Shown here in pieces: positions 55,494 to 64,000 of a stretch of 64,000 bases of DNA. The translations under genes and the position numbers were made by a program. Positions within the stretch are counted from its first letter, which is position 1. Every line of letters starts with the position of its first letter. The DNA comes from Anniella stebbinsi. Lineage: Eukaryota; Chordata; Lepidosauria; Squamata; Anniellidae. Under the pieces are notes generated by a model. That model was not told where the DNA came from. It worked only from the letters and a program-made list of their open reading frames with translations, and made no database searches. The stretch spans positions 66,844,109 through 66,908,108 of the forward strand of contig JARDYH010000003.1 in assembly GCA_029215795.1 (NCBI GenBank), in the 5' to 3' direction.

Positions 55494-55565
55494 GTGGGCT
55501 ATATCTAATTTAGTCCTATTTAGAGTAGACCCATTGGAATGAATGGGATTTAAGTGAAACTGACA
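55494..55565. repeat. Short palindromic element
   Basis: GTAGACCCATTGGAATGAAT followed by GGGATTTAAG: the core of the 2,002 family. Confidence 0.55.
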
Positions 55566-56379
55566 GAGAGTTCTGTGAATGTTAATGTTTTGGCTTAATT
55601 TTGGATACTTCAATTGTCCTTGACATCTAAAAGATATTCTAACTATGGGTTTGTTTTTATTATTTGGTCATTCCATCATATTCTAGTCCCGTCCACCTTT
55701 TTGCTTTCTATTCTGCTCTCCTCCCCCTCTTCCTTATCCCTCCAGTCTTTTCATACAAGTTGTCTCTTACATCTTTCTTCAAAGGGGCATGTTTAGGTAT
55801 TCTCAAGGTTACTTTGGACATTGTTGATACAGCACAGTTATTTCGGGTCAACAGTCTATTTTACAAGGGCAAGCAATCAAACTGTGTTTTTAGCCAATGC
55901 CCTCTTGATATTACCTTCAGCTCACTCTTAGGTCACTGAGTGCTTGCAGTGATCTGAGAAGCTCACTGTCTTCTGTCCACCTCAGAGAAACAAAGGAGAT
56001 AGATAGATTTCAGAGCACAATAATTGAAAATAAATAAATGTAAAAGGCTGTATTCAATATAGTGTGAGTACACTTTCCTATTTGTATATTAATTAATGTC
56101 ATTACTGTATTATAGGGCTGTTGTAAAGTTTACCAAGATCATCTATGTGAAGCAATTTCAGCACTCAAAAGGACTATATACATGCTAAGTAATATTACAG
56201 GGATGTTGAAGACCATCTGAACAATGATATGAATTTATTTGCTACATGATTACAGTGACGGTTTATGAGGTCAGAAGTACTGCTTAGAGTTATTTAACTA
56301 TTGGACAGGGGACATATCTTCTCTTCTCCTCTCTTCTCTTCTCCCCTCCCCATCCGCTCCCGACCCAGGATGATGTAAT
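55566..56379. other. Unassigned sequence
   Basis: (TCTTC)n-like tract at 56,317-56,345. No gene supported. Confidence 0.5.
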
Positions 56380-56610
56380 CTAAGTTTTTGAGTCTGTAGT
56401 GCAGTTTGAGTAAAAGTGAATCTGAGAGGGAAGAGATAGTTTGAGCCCTAGAAGGGTGTATTGGATCGGTCACTCCGGGGGAACCTAATCTAGCCTAGTG
56501 AAACTGCTATCTGTAGAGGCTGTCACTTCACCTATGTTCCACTTGTACATTTGTAAATAAATCCAGCTATTACAGAAACTCCTGACCTGAAGCCTCCAGG
56601 CACGTCGCCT
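56380..56610 (+). mobile_element. Possible LTR 3' part
   Basis: TTTGTAAATAAATCCAGCTA then TTACAGAAACTCCTGACCTG resembles an LTR polyadenylation region. No boundaries defined. Confidence 0.3.
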
Positions 56611-57289
56611 TGCAAAGGAAACCAAGTGCTTCCCCTGGCTGGAACAGCACATTACGAAGTGCTGGGAGAAACCGGTGAGGTAACACATTATTATAGTGCA
56701 ACTGGTGGCAATAAGATCACTGTGGAGAAAGTAGCCATCGAACTTCATCTAACTGGAAATGCAAAGATGTCTTCCAAATGTCCTCACACATTATCACACA
56801 GCCAGCCAAATGTGGGACATGAGGTTGTGCCCTTTATTAGTTCAAAAGTCAGCTGAGACAAAATAGATATTTAACCATCTCCATTCTAACTTTTCTGCTG
56901 GGGTAATAGATCTCCTACTAGAATGGCTATACTGAATGGCAGGGCCATTTTGTGAATGTAAACTCATACAACTTCTAAGTGAGGCTTTGAAAATATGCAC
57001 ACTCCATCCTCGCCTTCACAGACTTATTAATACTTAATTAATGCAACTCATTATTATTCTAATTCTGCCTCAGGTGCAGCAGGTCCCCTCACCCTCCTTT
57101 AAATATAAATACGTTTTGCATGGGGGGAGGGGAAAGACAATGTATTGCCTGATTTTCATTGTAGAGGATGAAAGAGGAGGGCAGCTGGGAACTTGGCTCT
57201 AAAACATACTACTTAACAACAAAAACATTGCATTTACATGAAAAACATGTGGAGTTACTTAAAAAGAAAAGGGGAAATGATTAAGCATA
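56611..57289. other. Unassigned sequence
   Basis: No supported gene or repeat. Confidence 0.5.
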
Positions 57290-57555
57290 TTATTGGATCA
57301 TACAACTATAGGCCATCTAGCTCAATATTTCTGCTCCAGTGGACTAAAACTCCTATCATCCCAGCTGGGAATGATGGTAATAATAATTCTGCACATCTGG
57401 AGGGCACCTAACTGAGCAAGAATTGTTTACACCGATGGCCATGGCTCTCTAAGGTTTCAGAAAGAAGTTGCCCAGCCCTACCTGGAGAGGTCAGGGATTG
57501 AACCTGGAACCTTCTGCATGAAAAGCATGTTGCTCTACCACTGTACTACTGCCAC
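57290..57555 (-). mobile_element. tRNA-derived SINE with a MITE nested in it, minus strand
   Basis: SINE parts: GGCCATCTAGCTCAATATT at 57,311-57,329 and, after the break, CCCAGCCCTACCTGGAGAGG, GGGATTGAACCTGGAACCTT (B box) and GTTGCTCTACCACTGTACTA (A box). The break (about 57,330-57,425) is a family H MITE with CCCAGCTGGGAATGATGG. Confidence 0.7.
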
Positions 57556-57767
57556 AATATTTCACATTGATCAGTTAGCATACTCTTAAGTAAGAGAAAC
57601 ACCATCTGATGGGACCAACCGATCTTAACTTCAAAAAGAATTCATGAGTTGAGAGATCCGGCCCGCTATAGCTTACTTATAATACCAATCGTCAACAACT
57701 CACTTTGGAAAGCTTATTTCTACTGGAGGAGGAAGGGATGGGCAGCTTGCATTTATGGTTCCATTAT

Positions 57768-57775
57768 ATAATAAT
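57768..57775. repeat. Left 8-bp target-site duplication ATAATAAT
   Basis: Identical to 58,699-58,706 on the other side of the hAT element. Confidence 0.85.
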
Positions 57776-58698
57776 TAGGGGTGTGCACTGGATCGAGTCT
57801 GATCCACGATCCGAATCTAATCCAGGGGAAATTGGATACAATTATCCGACTTCCGATCTCACCGCTGAATCGTCCAATCCGATCTGATCCGGAAAGGTTC
57901 CAATCCAGATCGGATGGATCGGAGGATCAGCGGGTGCCCGCTGGCACCCACCACTGCTTCCATTGGCGGGTGCCAGTGGGCGCCCGCCGATGGAAGCGGA
58001 CAATGGGGGCAGGGGGCGGCGGACAGGAGCGGACGTCCCCGGAAGGTAAGCAGGGGGCAAGGGGGAGGGGAGTGGGGTACCTGCGGCGAGCTTACCTTCC
58101 GTGGCCGTCCGCTCCCATCCGCCACTGGCCGCTACTGCGAGCAGGCTTCACGGCCTGCCCCTAGGTAGCGCGCCAGGTGATGATCACCTGGCACGCTACC
58201 TAGAGGCAAGCCGCGAAGCCTGCTCGCAGTAGCGGCCAGCGGCGGACGGGAGTGGACGGCCACGGAAGGTAAGCAGGGGGAGGGGGAGGGGGCTTACCAC
58301 CCCTGGGCTCTCCGCTTCCATCCGCTGGCGACTGCGGGTGCCAGTGGATGGAAGCGGACGGCCCCGGGGGGGTAAGGAGTGTGAGGGAGGGGGCTTACCT
58401 GCCGGGGCCATCCACAGCGGACGGCCCTGGGGGGAGGAGGGAGTTAGGCCCCCCCTCACCCACCCACCGCCATTTTTTCCTCATAGACTTGCATTGGGGG
58501 AAAGCTTTCTTTCCCCCAATGCAAGTCTGGGGGGGGGGGAAATGGCGGCCGATCCAAAAATCGGATGTCCGATTTTTGGATCAGGATCGGACCCGATCCG
58601 GTCTGGGGGGCTCCGATTTTGTCCGATCCGATCCGGGACAAAATTGGAGGTCCCAATCTGGGTCCCAATCCAATCCGGGGAGTCCGTTCACACCCCTA
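57776..58698. mobile_element. CpG-rich hAT-type non-autonomous element with nested hairpins
   Basis: Ends TAGGGGTGTG and CACACCCCTA are inverted and flanked by a perfect 8-bp duplication, the hAT signature. Inside are GATCCG-rich arms and a hairpin of about 185 bp centred near 58,180 (arms GCTTACCTTCCGTGGCCGTC / GACGGCCACGGAAGGTAAGC apart from small differences). There is also a perfect 20-bp stem with a 4-base loop (58,485-58,504 / 58,509-58,528) and a perfect 15-bp stem (58,551-58,565 / 58,568-58,582). The GC and CpG content stands out sharply. Long frames exist on both strands only because GC-rich DNA lacks stops; none looks like a transposase. Confidence 0.9.
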
Positions 58699-58712
58699 AT
58701 AATAATATAGAC

Positions 58713-58795
58713 AGTGTGGTGTAATGGATAGCATGCTGGGCTTAGACAAATGAGGCCTGGGTTTAGATCTCTGCCTAGCTGAATTACTTACTGAA
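58713..58795 (+). mobile_element. tRNA-derived SINE head fragment
   Basis: CAGTGTGGTGTAATGGATAG (A box) and GGCCTGGGTTTAGATCTCTG (B box) form a Sauria-type SINE head, cut off by the next repeat. Confidence 0.65.
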
Positions 58796-58796
58796 A

Positions 58797-58985
58797 GGCC
58801 ATAGGAAGCTGCCCTACACTGAGTCAGACCATTGATACATCTAGTTCTGTATTGCCTCCTCTGAGTGGCAATGGTACTCTTGGATTTGAGACAGGCATCT
58901 TTCCCATTCCTACCTGGAGATGCCATGTGTTGAACCTGGGATCATTTACATGCATCCTCCCAACACTAATTCCACCACCACCACC
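58797..58985 (-). mobile_element. tRNA-derived SINE, second family, minus strand
   Basis: AGGAAGCTGCCCTACACTGA, GTCAGACCATTGATACATCT, CCTACCTGGAGATGCCATGT and GTTGAACCTGGGATC match the widespread reptile SINE also at 57,290. Confidence 0.75.
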
Positions 58986-59014
58986 CAATCCAGGATGGTA
59001 TGAGCTTTTAGGAC

Positions 59015-59385
59015 AGGGATGCTGAACCTCTTTCAGTTAGAGGGCCAAAGTCCATTTTTGGAGAAGCTCGTGTGGCCACATTCTAGGAGTGGGTGGGCTG
59101 AAGGCAAAAGAGGGAAGGGACAAACACAAAAATGGCAAGGCAAAAATACCCTCCCCATCTCCAACCCCCAACGTATTGTAGCTTAAAGCTCTTACTTCAG
59201 TAACTAAGACATAAGAGGGGCATTTCATTCTTGGCTGCACAAAAGCCAAAAAAATCACCAAATGATAGGTCATTGGGGGAAAGTGGATGTGGCCAGGGGA
59301 AGGGTGTGTGGCCTACGAGGGAAGCCAAAGGGCCAGATTGGGACACCAGGAAGTCCAGATTTGGCCCCTGAGCCTGAGGTTTTAA
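59015..59385. mobile_element. Family G repeat, copy 3
   Basis: Starts CAGGGATGCTGAACCTCTTT and ends GGCCCCTGAGCCTGAGGTTT. The ends are inverted in style (hAT-like CAGGG start). Middle shares AGCTTAAAGCTCTTACTT with copy 2. Confidence 0.7.
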
Positions 59386-60019
59386 AGTCTTTGATTACAT
59401 TGAATCTAAAAGACAGGATTCAGTAGTCCATGAAAGGTGCTTCCTTCAATCCTAATAATCATCCTTCCAAGGAATTATGGAAGGGGATGTGCATAGTGCG
59501 GTGCATATGTCCTGACACCCATTTCCACTCCTCCACACATTTGATGACACAAAACACTCATGTCCTTGCACTGTACCATTGGGGTGCAGTGCTAAATGAT
59601 GTCACCAGTAGTGAATGAAGAACTCATGCAGCACCCACCCTGTGAGTTTAGCTGCTGCCATTAGAGTGGAGGGGAAAATACATGGTTTCCCCAGCCCTGG
59701 GGAAATCATGTTTCTATTCACCACCACCACCAATGGGGGCCTTAAAGGGAGGATGGGAGAGCCTTGGAGAAATTGCGTGTTAATGGCAGCTGGCTGTCAT
59801 TAACGCAGTGGGGGAAAGGACAAAGGGCATGCACAGGACATGGTGGAAGTGAGTTTTGCCTGGATCTGGACACCCTCTGTTCTACAGCCAGCAATGGGGC
59901 AAAACTTCACCATACACATCTAACAGGGCCCATGAGAGTTGGACATGAGAGTATCCGCTGCCCTCGCAGGCCCAGGCGGATGTTCACCCCATTGCTAGTC
60001 ATGACAATGACTATGACGA
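59386..60019. other. Unassigned sequence
   Basis: No supported gene or repeat. Confidence 0.5.
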
Positions 60020-60120
60020 CAACAATGATTTATTAATATAGCACCATTAGTATGCATGGTGCTGTATAAAATACACGAGAACAGGTCCCTGCCCTGATGA
60101 GTTTGCAATCTAGGGGAAAT
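60020..60120. repeat. LINE 3'-end-like repeat (ATATAGCACCATTAG)
   Basis: TTAATATAGCACCATTAGTA, GCATGGTGCTGTATAAAATA and AACAGGTCCCTGCCCTGATG match a common amniote LINE (CR1/L3-like) 3' region. Confidence 0.5.
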
Positions 60121-60924
60121 AATGAAGGAGGGGGTGGAAGTGGACACAGAGGCAAATAGGGAAACATCCTGCTCCCCAAACCTGTAACGTAAACAATCAG
60201 AACTCTGTAATATCACACAACAGTGCTTTGGGGGACAGGAGGATTTCCTAATCTTTCATTCCCCCCTTCCCAAGATTCTCTGTGAGTCTCCAACTTGTAA
60301 ATTTATGTTTGAAGTTTGGAAGAAATAAAAGCAGGAAGCTCCCTTTCTCCGAATGCCAAGCCAAATGAGACTGCAAAGTTCAACTTCCGAGTTAACAGCT
60401 GCTTTGGCTACACATCGTGAGCTAGTATAATTAGGCCTCCTTGACCCAGTTTTACTGACATGTAACATTTGATTGATGCACACATACCATTCCCCCCACA
60501 GCCCCAAAGTACTTAGGAATTTGTTGCCAGCATATAGAGTTGTGTGGGCAAGATGTCTCTATATTTAAAATGACGTAAAGTGCTTGCTTCTTGCCTTTGC
60601 ATGTGAAAGTGCATCCTGGTTGTCTCTGAGTGAAAAATACTGTCACTATGAGAGACATCAGGAGCTGAGAAGATGTGTTCTCTCACAGGAGAACTGAAGC
60701 ATGGAAAAAACACGGTCTCAAGGTAGCAACTGTTCCTTGATAGTTGCTTTGATATATTGAAGAGAAAGGACTGCAAAAGGCTACATGGACTAATAGGTGG
60801 AAAACATATTCATTTCAAACAACTAAAGGGGGGATATAAAAGAAAAAAATATTAATTCCAGACTTTGGTGGTTATCTATTGAGAGAAGCATCTCTTGAAA
60901 GAAAGCAGTAAATCATGGGGGGGG
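60121..60924. other. Mostly unique; conserved-element-like part 60,270-60,500
   Basis: No gene supported. 60,270-60,500 is repeat-free with GTATAATTAGGCCTCC and CATTTGATTGATGCACAC-type motifs. Poly-G at 60,917-60,928. Confidence 0.3.
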
Positions 60925-61310
60925 GGGGAGCATTGGGCAAAACCAACAGGATGCTGATGTCTCCATTGATTCTCTTCTGCCCCACCAACTATATTGTACA
61001 AGTGGCCGCCGCTGCTTGTGCAATTGTGATTTAATGCTTCTGGGCAACCCAAAATAAGTGGAAATGCTTGTTTCTGGAAGGAGGCAGGTAAATGGAATTC
61101 ATATAGGGAGCTCCAGCAATCTGCCTCCTTTGAGAAGCAAGTGTTTCCACATGCTTCAGGGCTTCCCCTAGAGGGTGCTATATCTCCCATGTGTAAGTGG
61201 TGGGTCCCATTTATGCAACACAGTTGGTGGGACTCTTTCTGGAAAGGTATCAGGGGGGCAGAAAAAAATTGGTGGGGGCAGAAAGGTCCTGTTGGATTCT
61301 ACACAGTATT
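60925..61310. mobile_element. hAT-like MITE related to 3,475
   Basis: CCAACAGGATG pairs with the right CATCCTGTTGG-like GGTCCTGTTGG; TTCTGCCCCACCAACTA pairs with GTTGGTGGGAC/CAGAAAG. The central hairpin AAGTGGAAATGCTTG ... CAAGTGTTTCCACATGC is clear. Confidence 0.55.
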
Positions 61311-61317
61311 AATATAG

Positions 61318-61440
61318 GCCAGCTTCTCCAACTTGGTACCATTCAGATGTGTTGGACTACACTTCCCAGCATCCCCCAGTCAGCTTCTTGGGAAATGTAG
61401 TTGTTTTCCAATGCATTTGGAGGAGAAAGCTGGTTTAGGC
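61318..61440. mobile_element. Family H palindromic MITE
   Basis: CCAGCTTCTCCAACTTGG pairs with GGAGGAGAAAGCTGG; GTTGGACTACACTTCCCAGC pairs with GGGAAATGTAGTTG. Confidence 0.75.
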
Positions 61441-61499
61441 TGTTGGTTATATTGCTATATTTGACAGTTCTAGGCATGCTTGAGGAATTGTTCTTTGTG

Positions 61500-61740
61500 A
61501 ATATGAACTGACGTAGCCTGCACCTCCCAGACTAATATGTGGATCAGGAGTCAGTTATCTACCAGTTTTTGCAGGATTTTTGGCTCAGAAACAAATTATC
61601 AAAAAAAATTTAGAGATTCCTGATTTGAGAGAAAAATATGGTTACAAATATATACTTTAAAAGCATTTCAACGTGAATTTCTACCAATATTTTAAAAATT
61701 GCAGATAAATTCACAGATGGGATATAACAGACTTTGGGTG
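61500..61740. mobile_element. AT-rich GCATATTTT-family repeat
   Basis: GAGAGAAAAATATGGTTACA, ATATATACTTTAAAAGCATT and CAATATTTTAAAAATTGCAG, ending TGGGTGAACACATGAAA as at 4,735. Confidence 0.4.
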
Positions 61741-62460
61741 AACACATGAAAGGGTCACAGAACATGAACAGACCAGCTCATCCATTTCAAGACAGTACAA
61801 GCTATACTAAACATCATCCCGATCACTCAGTTCGTTTAAACTGGCCTGTATCATGCTTACCTCCTATCTCCCCAGCTCAGTGCCATTTCACCCAGGAAAT
61901 GCAGATATTCTTTGGAAAATTATGTATCTGTAAGGTGAAGGCACATGCCCAGGATTATACTCATCTACAAAGTAAATGTTTCTTCCTCTAGTTCTCTATT
62001 TCCTCATTTTTTGACAATTAATACAATTAATTCAATTAATTTGCCCAGCTCTATAAAACAGAGAATATACAACCAGTTATACAAATAAACAAACAAACAA
62101 ATAAACAAACAAACAAATAAACCAATATATAACATATAGTCACATCGGCAAATGTTGTTGTTGTTGGAGAAAGAGTCAAACTCTCAAAGCGAGGGAAGCA
62201 TATGAAGCTAAGAAGTCTTAGTGTCCAGATCTTATAGAACTGAGCAGACCTGTTCATGAATCACTAGCGCAGACCAAAATCCATCACTTTCTCGATCAAT
62301 AAACTTAATGAATGGTGACCATGTACATTCAAATGTGTTGATACCTCATTGGTCTCTTAAATGCCTAACTTGCTGAGTCAGTTTCTCCAATAATGCAAAA
62401 TTCCACACTTAGTATTTTTTATATAATACAGTCCAACTAATGTACACTCTTTCAACATTA
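61741..62460. other. Unassigned, with AAAC/AAAT microsatellite
   Basis: (AAAC)n/(AAAT)n at 62,083-62,122. No gene supported. Confidence 0.5.
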
Positions 62461-62545
62461 ACAGTGTAGTCCCTATACATGTCTAATCAAAAGTAAGCCC
62501 CATTGAAATCAATGAGACTTACTCCCAATTACGTAGGCACAGGGA
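62461..62545. repeat. Short palindromic element, well preserved
   Basis: AAGTAAGCCCCATTGAAATC followed by AATGAGACTTACTCCC is a near-perfect inverted pair. Confidence 0.65.
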
Positions 62546-63364
62546 ATAGTTCATAATTTCTATTTGCTCAAATGATCAAACAAATCACTACAGAGTAAAT
62601 TAAATGAATGTGCCATGTACACAGAAGTCAATCAAGGAAGGACCATTTTTATAAATTCGTTGCATGGCCGTCTGTTCTCTTTTACCCTTATATAGTTTGC
62701 TATTTTCAGCAGCATCATGGCATATATAAAACACAGAGACACACACAGGGACATAGTGGGCAGTATCCAATTCAACACTAGTGTGATGCAAAACTTTCCA
62801 CCAGAAAACCTGTCATGACAGCTTACTATGTTGGCATTGCACTACAGGTCACTTACGCTTGAGCAACAGAATTTATGTTAGCGCTACTGTAACGCTGATA
62901 CTGCCCGCACACACACACACACAAATCTTTTGCCATTCCAACATAGATTTCCTCATTATTTAATACGGGATATCTCTTTGGAGGATATTATAGACATTTC
63001 ATTAACAGCAACAGAAGCTATGTGCCTTGTAGTGATATCCGTGAACTTTGTAATTACCTGGTTTGGAAGACAATTTATTTTTAATTGAGCTGAAGGGACT
63101 TTGCCTAACATTAGTGTCTGTGCACCAGAATGCCATGATTATCTCTTCAGAGCACTATAAAGTGATATAAATGCCAATATATCATCATTATTTAGTGCAA
63201 GAATTTCTGTAGTTCCTAAGAAATTTATCCACTACCACTTTTTAAATATTAAAGCCCCCTCACCAAAAAAGAAAAGAAAAGGAAGAAAAGATCAATTTTG
63301 GCATACTGTTGAATCCAAGTTCCTATTGAAACATTGGGGGCATTATATTTGCAAACAAAGCTCT
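62546..63364. other. Mostly unique; conserved-element-like part 62,980-63,240
   Basis: (CA)n at 62,910-62,923. 62,980-63,240 is repeat-free, AT-rich and frame-free. Conservation untested. Confidence 0.3.
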
Positions 63365-64000
63365 GATTTAGCAGAAGTCCCTTCCCGCCCTGCTGGCACA
63401 GCTAGGGTGGGGGCAGGCCTTTGCAAGGGGAAGAGGGAGGGAAGGCGACTTACCTGGAAGGTGAGGTATGGGCGGGGCCTGAGTCTTTAGCCTGACAAGG
63501 TTTTTGCCTACTTCATACTGGGGGACTTCCACTCAGTGGAGGGTGGAAAAATAGGTGAATTGGTTTCTGGCAGGTGTGCGGGAATCTTAGGAGACCAGAT
63601 AAGGTTGGTGAGCACTCGTGGGCATCTTTATGGTGATTGGCAAGTTCTGAAGCCTGGACCTCTGGGGGCTGAGCAGCTCCCAACCCAGGATACAGCCCAC
63701 CTCTGCGGACCTCACTGTCTCACCTACTTGGAGTTAAGCAACAAAAGCGGGGGTGAGACAGGGTGGTTTCTCTCAGACACACATGTGTAGTGTAAGAAAG
63801 GAGCCAGGTTTTACCTGACTCCTGGCTTAGCCGAGTGGCTTGCCCTTAACACAGGCTAGAGGCCTGGAAACAGAGTGATTAGATTCCCGCATGTTCACGT
63901 GAAGATCCAGGGAGGAGTGAATTACCTAATCTTAAATAAATAAAGAGGCCTTAGTTTACCCAAGCTCTGGTGTCTGAATAGTTATTTCCTCACTTCTGCT
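63365..64000 (+). mobile_element. LTR, truncated by the window end
   Basis: TTTTTGCCTACTTCATACTG parallels TTTTGCCTACTTCACACTG in the 40,401 LTR. AATAAATAAA at 63,935-63,946 is a polyadenylation signal. The last bases GTTATTTCCTCACTTCTGCT parallel the 40,401 LTR end, so the LTR should finish within a few bases of the window edge. Confidence 0.55.

Noticed and set aside
57781..58724. Overlapping frames of 84-128 codons on both strands in the GC-rich block
   Set aside because: They fall in a hAT element built of inverted repeats. High GC removes stop codons on all frames, and no domain is visible.
62083..62122. Possible CRISPR-like regular repeat
   Set aside because: It is an AAAC/AAAT simple repeat without spacers, and the DNA is vertebrate.

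Overview
This is vertebrate nuclear DNA, AT-rich, with no protein-coding host gene that I can establish. The repeat content points to a squamate reptile, most likely a lizard. It includes tRNA-derived SINEs of the Sauria/Squam type, L2 and CR1 LINE 3' ends, many hAT-like non-autonomous DNA transposons, and long AGAT, CA, GAA and CCT microsatellites. The species cannot be fixed from this. The window reads as intergenic or deep intronic sequence built from nested transposons with unique stretches between them. Nearly all open frames are short and random. The ones with recognisable protein similarity come from mobile elements: a Ty1/copia gag at the left edge, three L2 LINE 3' ends and one other non-LTR retrotransposon C-terminus.

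Layout. 1-966 holds the 5' end of a Ty1/copia retrotransposon on the minus strand (LTR, leader, start of gag). 1-24 kb is a mosaic of inverted-repeat DNA transposons, SINEs and a CR1 broken by a nested transposon. 24.7-28.3 kb is the most structured part. It has a DNA transposon split by a SINE, a four-unit tandem array of about 170 bp, and two 385-bp arms in inverted orientation that match at 380 of 385 bases around a 1.2-kb spacer. 28.6-43.5 kb contains two L2 ends, one split by an LTR with a 4-bp target duplication and in-frame flanks, and another LINE terminus. 43.5-57 kb has SINEs, microsatellites, a third L2 end, a minus-strand solo LTR of 1,026 bp and long unique stretches. 57.8-58.7 kb is a GC- and CpG-rich 923-bp hAT element with a perfect 8-bp target duplication and several nested hairpins. 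The window ends inside another LTR.

Several non-repetitive segments (about 14.8-15.6, 18.2-18.8, 47.7-48.4, 52.9-53.2, 60.3-60.5 and 63.0-63.2 kb) look like conserved non-coding elements. Comparison with other genomes would be needed to show this. Two very short stretches resemble coding exons (33,144-33,194 plus strand; 35,908-35,971 minus strand) and are reported only as weak candidates.
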